The notes below the pieces were generated by a model. It did no database searches. It was not told where the DNA came from and saw only the letters and a list, made by a program, of their open reading frames with translations. A stretch of 16,253 bases of DNA from Candidatus Fibrimonadales bacterium (lineage in GTDB: Bacteria; Fibrobacterota; Fibrobacteria; Fibrobacterales; Fibrobacteraceae): positions 1 to 16,253 of the forward strand of contig WRMM01000010.1 of NCBI GenBank assembly GCA_009777135.1, read 5' to 3'. Both the position numbers and the translations under genes were made by a program. This document shows, in pieces, positions 1 to 8,663 of this stretch. How positions within the stretch are numbered: the first letter of the stretch is position 1; each line of letters begins with the position of its first letter.

Positions 1-3
1 CGT

Positions 4-687
4 ATGGATTGGTATTACATTGATTCTTCAAAACCTGAAGGAAAAAGAAGAAACGGGCCTTGGTCGCTTAGGCAGATGCTTGGATTTGCAGAGCAAGGCG
101 CATTCATATCTGAAACACTTGTGTGGAGAGATGGTTTTGAAGGCTGGAAGCCTTGGGGCAAAGTTGAGCCAGAGCTTAAAACGGAGACTCAAGTAGAAAC
201 TATAAAGCAGATTATTGAAGAGAAGATTTTGCCGCACATTGCCGTTAGCAAAGCCAATTATGCAAGCTTCTGGGTAAGGCTCGGCGCTTTTATAATTGAT
301 TCCGTTGTTTTGCAGTTTATATTCGTTTTGCTAACTCCAATCCACTCATCTTTTGGAATTCTCCCAACCGCCGAAATCACTTCGCAAACAAGCCCGGCAG
401 AGCTTATGCCCACAATGCTGTTTTTGTCTGGGCTTGTGTTTATTTACCATTCTTTCTTTGTGAAAAATTTTTCTGGAACGCTCGGGAAAATCGCTCTTGG
501 CCTTGCGGTTGTGCGCCACGATGGAAAACCCATGACCTGGAGCTGCGCATTTTTGCGTTCTTTTGTGGCATGTTTTTTAAGCTCATTTTTCGCTTTGGGC
601 TTTTTGCTTGCCGCTTTTGACATGGAAAAACGCACTCTGCATGATTTTGCAGCCAACACAAGAGTTTTAAAACTGCAAAAAGCTTAG
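4..687 (+). CDS. GYF_2 (DUF4339) - RDD family inner-membrane protein
   Basis: Predicted 227-residue membrane protein of unknown substrate. Residues about 3-55 match a GYF_2 domain: a WYY start, a GPWS segment, then LVWRDGF and W.PW near the end of the domain. Residues about 88-225 match an RDD domain: the VRLGAFIIDSVVL segment with Arg and Asp flanking the first helix, a hydrophobic helix around residues 135-152, a GTLGKIALGL loop, a further hydrophobic stretch around 183-205 and a closing RTLHDFAANT motif. RDD proteins are poorly characterised; some act in ion transport or stress tolerance. The ATG at base 4 gives a complete GYF_2 domain, so the start is plausible, although its ribosome-binding site lies outside the window. 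The stop is 9 bases before thiS, so the two may be co-transcribed, but nothing ties it functionally to thiamine. Confidence 0.82.
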   Translation: MDWYYIDSSKPEGKRRNGPWSLRQMLGFAEQGAFISETLVWRDGFEGWKPWGKVEPELKTETQVETIKQIIEEKILPHIAVSKANYASFWVRLGAFIIDSVVLQFIFVLLTPIHSSFGILPTAEITSQTSPAELMPTMLFLSGLVFIYHSFFVKNFSGTLGKIALGLAVVRHDGKPMTWSCAFLRSFVACFLSSFFALGFLLAAFDMEKRTLHDFAANTRVLKLQKA

Positions 688-696
688 AGGATATAA

Positions 697-906
697 TTGA
701 AACTATCAATAAACGGCGAATTGTCAGAAACGAATTTTTCAACGCTAGGCGAATGGGCTGCCTCCGAATTTGAAAATTCCGCAAACGGCATTAAAGGCAT
801 AGCCATAGCCGTAAACGGCTGCATTGTCCCAAACTCAAAATGGCCCTCCTTCACACTTCAAAACGGCGACAAAATACTAGTTGTGCAAGCCGCTCAGGGA
901 GGATAA
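697..906 (+). CDS. thiS: Sulfur carrier protein ThiS
   Basis: Small ubiquitin-like sulfur carrier for the thiazole branch of thiamine synthesis. In the family, the C-terminal glycine is adenylated by ThiF and converted to a thiocarboxylate that gives sulfur to ThiG. The 69-residue product has the expected length. It begins KLSINGE, has the ALxxAVNG-like centre IAIAVNG, the GDKILVVQAAQGG ending, and terminates in the obligatory Gly-Gly. The start is TTG; an AGAGGA ribosome-binding site at 686-691 supports it, and no ATG offers a full-length alternative. It lies 9 bases after the RDD gene and just upstream of thiC. ThiG, ThiF and ThiH are not in the window. The two terminal Gly codons (GGA GGA) also form the thiC ribosome-binding site, which implies translational coupling. 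Confidence 0.93.
   Translation: MKLSINGELSETNFSTLGEWAASEFENSANGIKGIAIAVNGCIVPNSKWPSFTLQNGDKILVVQAAQGG
897..903 (+). promoter_or_regulatory. thiC Shine-Dalgarno inside the thiS Gly-Gly codons
   Basis: GGGAGGA ends 4 bases before the TTG at 908 and is the reason for choosing that start. An upstream in-frame TTG at 881 lies inside thiS and would add a nine-residue leader not expected for ThiC. The same bases encode the functional Gly-Gly tail of ThiS. Confidence 0.75.
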
Positions 907-907
907 A

Positions 908-2347
908 TTGAGAATTTACGTTAAAGGAAGTTTATTCCCAGAAATTCAAGTTGGCATTAAGGAAATTTCTCTGGACGACAAGGAAATTCCCAGCATAAGG
1001 CTTTACGATACTGGAGGAGCTACGCAAATTGAGCCAGTTCGCTCTGCTTGGCCTAAGCCTGCCGAGGGGCTAACCCAGCGGCAAGCCGCGCAAAAAGGCA
1101 TTATTACGCCAGAAATGGAATACGTTGCGATTAGAGAAGGCGTGGAGCCAACAGAGGTGCTGAAAGAACTTGCAGAAGGCAGGGCGGTTTTGCCTGCAAA
1201 CAAAAAGCATCCCGAATGCGAGCCTATGATTATAGGTTCAAAATTTTTGGTGAAAATCAATGCGAATATCGGCAATTCCGCTCTTGGCAGTTCCATAGAA
1301 GAAGAAGTTGAAAAAATGTCTTATGCGGTAAAGCTGGGCGCTGATACCGTTATGGATTTGAGCACAGGCAAAAATATCCACGAGACAAGAGAAGCCATTT
1401 TGCGAAAAAGCCCCGTTCCCATCGGCACCGTTCCCATTTACCAGGCTTTGGAAAGGGCGGGCGGAAACCCAGACAATTTAACCTGGGAAATTTTCAGAGA
1501 CACCCTGATTGAGCAAGCCGAGCAAGGCGTTGATTATTTTACCATTCACGCAGGATTGCTGAGGGCATTCATTCCGCTTGCTTTGAAGCGCACAACCGGC
1601 ATTGTTTCCAGAGGCGGTTCTTTAATGGCCTGCTGGATGCAAACCCACAAAAAAGAAAATTTTTTATATGCGAATTTCAAAGAAATTTGCGAAATTTTGA
1701 GAGAATACGATATAGCTATTTCTCTGGGAGACGGGCTGCGGCCAGGTAGCATAGCAGATGCAAACGACGAGGCTCAGTTTGCTGAATTGAAAATTCTTGG
1801 CGAACTGACAAAAGTCGCTTGGGATTTGGGCGTTCAAGTTTTGATTGAGGGTCCAGGGCATGTGCCGTTGAATAAAATAAAAGAGAACATGGATTTGCAG
1901 CTTGAGCTGTGCCACGGCGCGCCTTTTTACACTTTGGGACCCTTGGTAACCGATATTGCGCCAGGCTACGACCATATAACAAGCGGAATAGGGGCTGCGG
2001 TTATCGGGATGATGGGCACCGCTATGCTTTGCTATGTAACTCCCAAAGAGCACTTGGGTTTGCCAAACAAGCAGGATGTTCGCACAGGCGTAATAACCTA
2101 CAAATTAGCCGCCCACGCCGCAGACATTGCCAAAGGCAATCCGCAGTCTCTTTTGAGGGACAAGGCTCTGAGCCGCGCCCGCTTTGATTTTCGCTGGGAA
2201 GACCAGTTTGCCTTGTCTCTGGACCCTGAAACCGCAAGGGAATTTCACAACACTCCGCAAGAAAAGCAATCAAAATTCTGCACAATGTGCGGTCCCGATT
2301 TCTGCGCAATGAGAATAACGCAGAGGATTGGCAAACCTAGTTCATAG
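908..2347 (+). CDS. thiC: Phosphomethylpyrimidine synthase ThiC (radical SAM, intermediate-length form)
   Basis: Converts 5-aminoimidazole ribotide to HMP phosphate, the pyrimidine half of thiamine, using S-adenosylmethionine and a [4Fe-4S] cluster. The 479-residue product carries the non-canonical C-terminal cluster motif CTMCGPDFC (CX2CX4C) in the last 25 residues. It also has core signatures such as GADTVMDLSTG, PIGTVPIYQA, FTIHAG, SRGGS, ISLGDGLRPG and EGPGHVP. It is shorter than the proteobacterial enzyme (about 610-630) but keeps a reduced N-terminal region (RIYVKGS, PSIRLYDTGG), unlike the shortest archaeal forms. The TTG start at 908 is set by the GGGAGGA at 897-903, and the first base follows the thiS stop by one base. 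No TPP riboswitch is visible in the few bases upstream of thiS, but the operon start is outside the window. The 3' end overlaps the convergent gltB-type domain gene by 11 bp. Confidence 0.95.
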   Translation: MRIYVKGSLFPEIQVGIKEISLDDKEIPSIRLYDTGGATQIEPVRSAWPKPAEGLTQRQAAQKGIITPEMEYVAIREGVEPTEVLKELAEGRAVLPANKKHPECEPMIIGSKFLVKINANIGNSALGSSIEEEVEKMSYAVKLGADTVMDLSTGKNIHETREAILRKSPVPIGTVPIYQALERAGGNPDNLTWEIFRDTLIEQAEQGVDYFTIHAGLLRAFIPLALKRTTGIVSRGGSLMACWMQTHKKENFLYANFKEICEILREYDIAISLGDGLRPGSIADANDEAQFAELKILGELTKVAWDLGVQVLIEGPGHVPLNKIKENMDLQLELCHGAPFYTLGPLVTDIAPGYDHITSGIGAAVIGMMGTAMLCYVTPKEHLGLPNKQDVRTGVITYKLAAHAADIAKGNPQSLLRDKALSRARFDFRWEDQFALSLDPETAREFHNTPQEKQSKFCTMCGPDFCAMRITQRIGKPSS

Positions 2348-2993
2348 TATATAACTGTTTGTACGGATTTTTTGCATTTGGTTTCAAAATGTAAAAGCTT
2401 TCTTTTAAAAGCTCTTCTGCATCAAAACCAAAATACTGCGAAAATTCATTTAAATATGGAACTATTTCTTTTAAATCATCTTCCGATGCAATTTCTTTTA
2501 TTACCTGCTTTGGAAGCAAGGGCAGTTCCGCCTTTGTTCTTAGGAATATTTTGCCGCCGTGCATGCCTGTGCCGGTGAAGTTCCCAACCGGAGCATCAGT
2601 TGCGCCAATGCCAAGCACAACTATAAGCCCTCCGGCAAGATACTCACCCAAAAAGCTGCCTACTTTGCCGCCAATGATGATAGCGGGCTTTTTTTCCTTG
2701 TACTCTTTCATGTGGATACCCGTTCTGTACCCCGCATCTTCTTTTATAAAAATGCTCCCGCCACGCATGGCATAGCCAAGCGCGTCGCCCGCTCTGCCAT
2801 GAACGATAATTTTGCCTTCGTTCATAGTGTCGCCCACAGCGTCTTGCGCATTGCCGCGCACTTCAATTATTCCGCCGTCCAAGTATGCTCCCAGAGCGTT
2901 TCCTGGCGTTCCGTTTATAGTGATGCGGACATTTTTTGCTCCACTTCCGATAAAGCGTTCGCCAAAGCACTCGTCAATTAGTTTGCTCTCCAT
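2337..2993 (-). CDS. Glutamate synthase GXGXG-domain subunit (archaeal-type GltB3)
   Basis: Stand-alone equivalent of the C-terminal GXGXG domain of the glutamate synthase alpha subunit; in the full enzyme this right-handed beta-helix has a structural role. The 218-residue product shows successive helix turns: PGNALGAYLDGG, GNAQDAVGDTMNEG, GRAGDALGYAMRGG, GKVGSFLGEYLAGG and a final GNFTGTGMHGG. These cover roughly residues 28-155 and are followed by a helical tail. It is the last gene of the five-gene operon. Its ATG shares one base with the stop of the preceding oxidoreductase gene (TAATG), and its ribosome-binding site GGGAGG lies inside that gene's last codons. The stop lies inside the 3' end of thiC on the other strand. 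Related GXGXG domains occur in formylmethanofuran dehydrogenase FwdC, but the neighbours settle the glutamate synthase assignment. Confidence 0.9.
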   Translation of the reverse strand: MESKLIDECFGERFIGSGAKNVRITINGTPGNALGAYLDGGIIEVRGNAQDAVGDTMNEGKIIVHGRAGDALGYAMRGGSIFIKEDAGYRTGIHMKEYKEKKPAIIIGGKVGSFLGEYLAGGLIVVLGIGATDAPVGNFTGTGMHGGKIFLRTKAELPLLPKQVIKEIASEDDLKEIVPYLNEFSQYFGFDAEELLKESFYILKPNAKNPYKQLYTMN

Positions 2994-4159
2994 TATCTGC
3001 CTCCCAATTTTAACATTCTGTCTTCTTTAGTAAAAGCCATAAGCCCAGGTTTTTCGCAAATAAGCGCCCAGTCAATGGAATCAAGCGGCGTTCTGTCGCG
3101 GATTAGGCTTGTGTAAATCCCTGCTTTTTCTATATCGCCTATAAAGATATAGCCATTCAGTTTGTTATCTGAATAAAACAGCTTTTTATATGTGCCGTTT
3201 TTGTTAGACTCATAAACTTCGCCCGTGTAATTCCCAGCGGTAATTATATGCAAGCCCATAAAACCTATCGCATTCATGGGAATAGCCTTGTCAAAAATTT
3301 TATTGCCGCCCGCCATGTTCACGCCCGCGCACTCGCCTTGCATATATGCGTTGGGAAGCAATGCCATGATTTTCTGCTGACCGCTTGAAACGTCAATGCT
3401 TTCTGTGCAATCGCCCGCAGCGTAAATATCGGGGTTGGAAGTTTCGCACTTTTCGTTTATTGCAATTCCCTTGCCGATTTGCGCAATGCCAGAAAGCAAT
3501 TCCGTGTTGGGCCTAACGCCCGCTGCTATAACCACAATATCAAAACCATCGGTTGAGCTTACGCTTTTTGAAAGAATAAATTTCACGCCTCTTTCTTCAA
3601 AATGTTTTTGCACCAAGGCAGCCCCGCCATCATCCAAAATGCTTGCAAGCACGCGCGGAGCAAGGTCTGCAACGGTAATCGAAGCAACACGGCCTAAAAT
3701 TCCTTCTGCGCACTTTAAGCCAATAAGCCCTGCACCAATAATAAGAACTTTCTTTTCGGGAGCTAACTGGCTTTGCAATTTTCGAGCGTCATCCAAAGTC
3801 ATAAATGAATTGCCCGCAATTGGCAGTTCAAAAGCGCGAGAACCTGTGGCTACAAGCAATTTATCGTAAGCAATGCTGTTCCCATCCGAAAGCTCCACCG
3901 CTTTTTCGCCTGCGTTTATTTTAACCGCTCTCACTCCGCTTAAAAGCGTAACATCATTGTCTTTGTAAAAACTGTCTGCTCTGTATTTCATTTGCTCGGC
4001 ATCTACCTTTCCTTTCACAAGATAAGAAATAAGAGGCCGCGAGTAGGTATGATGCGGTTCATCGCTTATTATTGCAATGTTCCCGCTTTTGTCAATTTGG
4101 CGAATGCCTTCTACGCATCCAATTCCGGCGGTTGAGTTTCCTATTATAACATATTTCAT
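2993..4159 (-). CDS. FAD-dependent NAD(P)H oxidoreductase, electron-input subunit of glutamate synthase
   Basis: Pyridine nucleotide-disulfide oxidoreductase family protein of 388 residues. An FAD-binding Rossmann fold starts at residue 3 (VIIGNSTAGIGCVEGIR). It is followed by the LLVATGSRAFELP segment, a second nucleotide fold at about 142-155 (VLIIGAGLIGLKCAEGI) for NAD(P)H, the TG-type VIAAGVRPNTEL segment, and the AAGDCTE motif that closes the FAD site. The C-terminal domain resembles those of NirB-type and rubredoxin reductases. No CXXC redox pair is seen next to the FAD site. In this operon it most likely replaces the GltD small subunit, passing electrons from NAD(P)H through the ferredoxin encoded just upstream; that role is inferred from context. 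The ATG follows the ferredoxin stop by 3 bases, and GGAGG in the ferredoxin's last codons is its ribosome-binding site. Confidence 0.88.
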   Translation of the reverse strand: MKYVIIGNSTAGIGCVEGIRQIDKSGNIAIISDEPHHTYSRPLISYLVKGKVDAEQMKYRADSFYKDNDVTLLSGVRAVKINAGEKAVELSDGNSIAYDKLLVATGSRAFELPIAGNSFMTLDDARKLQSQLAPEKKVLIIGAGLIGLKCAEGILGRVASITVADLAPRVLASILDDGGAALVQKHFEERGVKFILSKSVSSTDGFDIVVIAAGVRPNTELLSGIAQIGKGIAINEKCETSNPDIYAAGDCTESIDVSSGQQKIMALLPNAYMQGECAGVNMAGGNKIFDKAIPMNAIGFMGLHIITAGNYTGEVYESNKNGTYKKLFYSDNKLNGYIFIGDIEKAGIYTSLIRDRTPLDSIDWALICEKPGLMAFTKEDRMLKLGGR

Positions 4160-4162
4160 TTT

Positions 4163-4594
4163 TTACCTCCGCTCCTCAAAAACAATTGCGTTATTGGGGC
4201 ACCCTGCAACGCAGGCTGGCTTGTCTGCAGCCGATTTTATGCAAAGCTCGCATTTTTGAACCGCGCCGCTCTCGGATGTTGATATTGCGCCGAAAGGGCA
4301 GCATAAAACGCAGGTGTAGCAGCTAACGCATTTATCTTGGTTCACAACTATTACCCCATCTGCAACGCTTAACGCCCCTGTTATGCAGCCTTTAACGCAT
4401 AACGGCTCTTTGCAATGGCGGCAAGAAACCGCAAAACTAATCCCGTCTTTCTCTTCGATTTTAATTCGAGGATTAATTTTGACTCCCTTTAGCGAACGCG
4501 CAATGTCTTTGCCGCTTGTTCCGGCAAATGCGCAGTAATACTCGCAAAGCCTGCATCCCAAACACCACTTTTCATTTACATAAACTCTTTTCAT
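4163..4594 (-). CDS. Four-cluster [4Fe-4S] ferredoxin subunit of glutamate synthase
   Basis: A 143-residue electron-transfer protein of the HycB/CooF/DmsB type. Sixteen cysteines in four groups suggest four [4Fe-4S] clusters. They are CLGCRLCEYYC near residue 11, CRHCKEPLCVKGC near 58, CVSCYTCVLCCP near 90, and CELC with later cysteines ending in CVAGCP near 115-130. It presumably relays electrons between the FAD oxidoreductase encoded next and the ferredoxin-FMN subunit encoded before it; the partners are inferred from the operon. Its ATG is one base after the stop of the FMN subunit gene, so translation is probably coupled. Proteins of this type are found with many oxidoreductases, so the annotation rests on the neighbours more than on the family. 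Confidence 0.88.
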   Translation of the reverse strand: MKRVYVNEKWCLGCRLCEYYCAFAGTSGKDIARSLKGVKINPRIKIEEKDGISFAVSCRHCKEPLCVKGCITGALSVADGVIVVNQDKCVSCYTCVLCCPFGAISTSESGAVQKCELCIKSAADKPACVAGCPNNAIVFEERR

Positions 4595-4595
4595 T

Positions 4596-6101
4596 TCACT
4601 CTCCAGCGTGCTTTATTCCCAAAACTTCAAGCTCCTTTGCATTCAATCCAACCCCGCGAAGCATAAGGCGGTTTCCTTTGAGCGTTTCTATGGAATTGAT
4701 GCCCATTCCGCCCATCATCTCTTTGATTTCGTGTTTCCACGCATTCAGCAGATTAACCAGCCGCTTGTAGCCAATATCGGGATTTAGCCTCTTAGTAAGC
4801 TCTGGCACTTGGGTTGCTATTCCCCAATTGCACTTGCCCGTATGGCAGTTTCTGCAAAGATGGCAGCCAAGCGCCAAAAGCGCGCCGGTGCCAATGTAAA
4901 CCGCATCTGCTCCAAGAGCAATGGCTTTTACTATATCTGCGCTGCTGCGAATGCTGCCCGCCGCTACAACAGACACTCTGTCTCGAATGCCTTCATCGCG
5001 AAGCCGTTTATCAACGCTTGCAAGCGCAAGCTCAATTGGAATGCCCACATGGTCGCGCATACGGGTAGGAGCCGCGCCGGTGCCGCCGCGAAAACCATCC
5101 AGCACAACAATATCCGCACCGCTTCTTGCGATGCCGCTTGCTATTGCGGCAACATTGTGCACTGCCGCTATTTTCACGCTAACCGGTTTTTTAAAATCGG
5201 TCGCCGTTTTGAGCGAATAAACAAGCTGCCTTAAATCTTCTATAGAATAAATATCGTGATGCGGAGCGGGGCTTATTGCATCGCTGCCTTCGGGAATCAT
5301 TCTTGTTCTTGAAATATCGCCCACAATTTTTGACCCAGGCAAATGCCCGCCTATGCCAGGCTTTGCGCCCTGCCCCATTTTTATTTCTATTGCAGCGCCA
5401 GCTTTCAAATAGCCAGGATGAACGCCAAAACGTCCAGAAGCTACCTGAACGATTGTATTTTTGCCATAGCGGTAAAAATCCTCGTGCAACCCGCCTTCGC
5501 CCGTGTTGTAAAGAACATCCAGTTCCTCCGCCGCGCGTGCCAAAGATTCATGAGCGTTATAGCTGATAGAGCCGTAACTCATGGCAGAAAACATAATCGG
5601 CATGGATAGTTTAAGCTGCGGCGGCAAATTGTTTATAATGTGTCCGCTTTTGTCTCTTTCTATAACTTGCGGTTTTGCCCCTAAGATTACGCGTGTTTCC
5701 ATCGGTTCCCTCAAAGGGTCAATAGACGGATTTGTAACCTGCGAAGCGTTAATCAAAATTTTGTCAAAATACACAGGGTATGGCTCCGGATTGCCCATGC
5801 TAGACAAAAGCACCCCGCCGGTTGAGGCTTGGCGATAAAGCTCATTTATGGTTTTGCCGCTCCAGTTGGCGTTCTCTCGGTAGGTATTGTCGCTTTTTAT
5901 AATTTTAAGAGCACGTGTTAAGCACAAGGCCACGCAGCGATGGCAGTTCACGCATTTTGCATCGTCTGCAACCATTTTGTCTGCATCTGCTAAATACTCA
6001 TGCACACCGTTTGCACACTGTTTTTCGCAAACTCTGCAATTTATGCATTTGTCGTAATTTCTTGCGACTTCATAATCTGGATATATGTAATTCACAGCCA
6101 T
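4596..6101 (-). CDS. gltB: Archaeal-type glutamate synthase, ferredoxin-FMN catalytic subunit (GltB2)
   Basis: Carries the synthase half-reaction: 2-oxoglutarate plus ammonia and two electrons gives glutamate. The 501-residue protein starts with a two-cluster ferredoxin domain, with Cys at 19, 22, 25, 29 and 50, 53, 56, 60. A TIM-barrel FMN domain follows (GKTINELYRQASTG, FSAMSYGSISYNAHESLA, YNTGEGG, KPGIGGHLPG, VSVKI, DGFRGGTGAAP, SVVAAGSIRSSADI). The segment CHLCRNCHTGKC holds the CX5CX4C spacing used by the [3Fe-4S] cluster of classical GltB, plus one extra Cys. The N-terminal ferredoxin and the lack of fused glutaminase and GXGXG domains define the archaeal-type, split architecture, also found in anaerobic bacteria. 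The ATG shares one base with the glutaminase gene stop, and a strong GGAGGTGA precedes it. Confidence 0.93.
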   Translation of the reverse strand: MAVNYIYPDYEVARNYDKCINCRVCEKQCANGVHEYLADADKMVADDAKCVNCHRCVALCLTRALKIIKSDNTYRENANWSGKTINELYRQASTGGVLLSSMGNPEPYPVYFDKILINASQVTNPSIDPLREPMETRVILGAKPQVIERDKSGHIINNLPPQLKLSMPIMFSAMSYGSISYNAHESLARAAEELDVLYNTGEGGLHEDFYRYGKNTIVQVASGRFGVHPGYLKAGAAIEIKMGQGAKPGIGGHLPGSKIVGDISRTRMIPEGSDAISPAPHHDIYSIEDLRQLVYSLKTATDFKKPVSVKIAAVHNVAAIASGIARSGADIVVLDGFRGGTGAAPTRMRDHVGIPIELALASVDKRLRDEGIRDRVSVVAAGSIRSSADIVKAIALGADAVYIGTGALLALGCHLCRNCHTGKCNWGIATQVPELTKRLNPDIGYKRLVNLLNAWKHEIKEMMGGMGINSIETLKGNRLMLRGVGLNAKELEVLGIKHAGE

Positions 6102-7192
6102 TATTGTTCACCTCCGTTAAGCCTAACCACAACAGGGCATCCGCCAGCTGGCGCATACACGCAGTCTAAATCCGGCTCAATAATTCTAATAGCAGCTTCT
6201 TCGCTTGCTATATAAACCTTGTCGCCCTTTTCCGCTATTACCATGCTGCGAAGTTTCAGCCGGTCATTCAACGCCATAAGCCCGCCTTCAAAGCCCACTA
6301 TTATAGAGAAAGGCCCTGTGATAAGCTGCGGAGCGAATATAGTCCGCAACGTTTCGTGATACTCTTGTTTCTTTTTATCCATGTGCCCAATGGTTTCCCA
6401 AAACGGAGCGGCAACAACATGGGCTATTTCTTCCATAGAAAGTCCTTTTTTGCGGTTCAGGTAATCTACTATATATGCTATAACCTCTGTGTCTGTTTGC
6501 AGGGTGCATGAGTAGCCGTATTGCTCAATTGCTCGCCTGTTGGCATCATAAGAAGATATTTCGCCATTGTGCACAACCGAATAGTCCAGCAATGCAAAAG
6601 GGTGCGCTCCGCCCCACCATCCGGGCGTATTCGTTGGATACCGTCCGTGAACTGTAAATGCGTAGCCTTCGTATTCTTCCAATTTGTAAAAACGCCCTAC
6701 ATCTTCGGGATAGCCTACAGCCTTAAACACGCCCATGTTTTTACCGCTAGAAAACACATAAGCCCCTGAAATGCGGGTGTTTACGCGAAACACGCACTTT
6801 GCGACAAACTCTCTCTCGTCAAGCCCGCTTGCGGCAAGCTTTGTTGGAAGCGGGGTTACAAAGTAACGCCAAATCAGCGGTTCGTCCGTTATTTCGGGGA
6901 TTTTGCGGGTTGGGATTTTGGAAAGGTTTATAATGTCAAAATGCCTTTCCAGAAAGTCTTCGCATTCTTTTTTAGAAGATGGCGAGTCGTAAAAGAGATG
7001 CAGGGCATAGTAGTCTTTATATTCGGGGTAGATTCCATAAGCGGCAAACCCGCCCCCAAGGCCGTTGCTTCGCTCGTGCATCACGGCGATTGAGCGTATC
7101 ATCGCTTCGCCGTTCATGCGTTTTCCCGATTTGTCAATAACGCCAGATATAGCGCAACCCGACGGTATTCTTGTTTCACCTTCTTTAAGCAT
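6101..7192 (-). CDS. Class II glutamine amidotransferase subunit of glutamate synthase (GltB1)
   Basis: Releases ammonia from glutamine for the FMN subunit encoded next. It is a 363-residue Ntn-hydrolase: the nucleophile is Cys13 in SGCAISGVIDKSG. It is followed by HGRYPTNTPGWWGGAHPFA, VVHNGEISSYDANR and TDTEVIAYIVDYL, all typical of class II amidotransferases. Since the Cys must be N-terminal to act, a 12-residue propeptide (MLKEGETRIPSG) is presumably cleaved, as in GltB and some PurF. The start was put at 7192 because an AGGGG lies 8 bases upstream. A longer frame to 7270 would add 26 residues with no ribosome-binding site and would run through the leader hairpins. First gene of the operon, driven by the promoter at 7376-7404. 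Confidence 0.9.
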   Translation of the reverse strand: MLKEGETRIPSGCAISGVIDKSGKRMNGEAMIRSIAVMHERSNGLGGGFAAYGIYPEYKDYYALHLFYDSPSSKKECEDFLERHFDIINLSKIPTRKIPEITDEPLIWRYFVTPLPTKLAASGLDEREFVAKCVFRVNTRISGAYVFSSGKNMGVFKAVGYPEDVGRFYKLEEYEGYAFTVHGRYPTNTPGWWGGAHPFALLDYSVVHNGEISSYDANRRAIEQYGYSCTLQTDTEVIAYIVDYLNRKKGLSMEEIAHVVAAPFWETIGHMDKKKQEYHETLRTIFAPQLITGPFSIIVGFEGGLMALNDRLKLRSMVIAEKGDKVYIASEEAAIRIIEPDLDCVYAPAGGCPVVVRLNGGEQ

Positions 7193-7262
7193 GTGCTTTT
7201 CCCCTTTGATTTGCGTGATTTTGCGATATTTGTGGAATTTTGCGGAGTGTGTAGTTTGGCGT

Positions 7263-7292
7263 AGGCTCATGCGAGAGCCTTAATGTGAGGCT
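7263..7292 (-). promoter_or_regulatory. Mutually exclusive leader hairpins before glt
   Basis: AGGCTC (7263-7268) pairs perfectly with GAGCCT (7275-7280) across a 6-base loop. The core AGCCT of that same middle segment (7276-7280) can instead pair with AGGCT at 7288-7292. The two stems cannot coexist, which is the geometry of a simple RNA switch or attenuator. Stems are short and no Rho-independent terminator follows, so a regulatory function is only a suggestion. Confidence 0.3.
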
Positions 7293-7294
7293 AG

Positions 7295-7317
7295 TGGAAA
7301 CATAAATTATATTTCCA
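7295..7317. promoter_or_regulatory. 23-bp near-perfect palindrome in the glt leader
   Basis: TGGAAA at 7295-7300 and TTTCCA at 7312-7317 flank an inner ATAA-A-TTAT. Only one base pair and the centre base break the symmetry. It may be a further protein-binding site or an RNA hairpin in the leader of the glutamate synthase operon. There is no U-run that would make it a terminator. Confidence 0.45.
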
Positions 7318-7330
7318 GGCATTGATTCCT

Positions 7331-7371
7331 CATATTTCTAAACATAAGTTACACATATTCCTAAACATGTG
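7331..7371 (-). promoter_or_regulatory. Tandem operator-like repeats at the glt transcription start
   Basis: Two 15-base direct repeats, ATGTTTAGRAATATG on the minus strand, lie at 7368-7354 and 7345-7331, 23 bases apart, which is about two helical turns. Each is also partly palindromic (ATRTTY-CT-AAACAT on the plus strand). The promoter-proximal copy extends to CACAT...ATGTG over 7352-7371. The position, just downstream of the -10 box and over the predicted start of transcription, suits a repressor. The regulator is unknown. Confidence 0.55.
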
Positions 7372-7375
7372 AGAA

Positions 7376-7404
7376 AATATAGAAAATTTCAAGCGGGTTG
7401 TCAA
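7376..7404 (-). promoter_or_regulatory. Near-consensus sigma70-type promoter of the glutamate synthase operon
   Basis: Read on the minus strand, TTGACA (7404-7399) and TATATT (7381-7376) are separated by exactly 17 bases. The -35 is perfect and the -10 differs from consensus at one position (TATAAT). Transcription should begin near 7369, giving a leader of about 177 bases before the ATG at 7192. A symmetric A/T tract at 7416-7429 lies just upstream of the -35 box and could act as an UP-like element. Confidence 0.75.
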
Positions 7405-7430
7405 GGGGGCAACTCAAAAAACGTTTTTTC

Positions 7431-8657
<1,227 letters not shown>

Positions 8658-8663
<6 letters not shown>

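Noticed and set aside
688..696. TPP riboswitch before thiS
   Set aside because: Only 9 bases separate the RDD gene and thiS; no room for an aptamer, and none was recognised within the upstream gene.
881..907. ThiC starting at the TTG at 881
   Set aside because: It would lie inside thiS; the GGGAGGA site points to 908.
1664..2053. Antisense frames within thiC and other long genes
   Set aside because: They mirror strong coding sequence, show no recognisable domains and lack ribosome-binding sites.
7193..7270. 26-codon N-terminal extension of the glutaminase subunit
   Set aside because: No ribosome-binding site, it runs through leader hairpins, and a good AGGGG site supports the ATG at 7192.
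7416..7429. AAAAAACGTTTTTT as a terminator after the Omp85-like gene
   Set aside because: No G/C stem; more likely an A/T tract upstream of the glt promoter.
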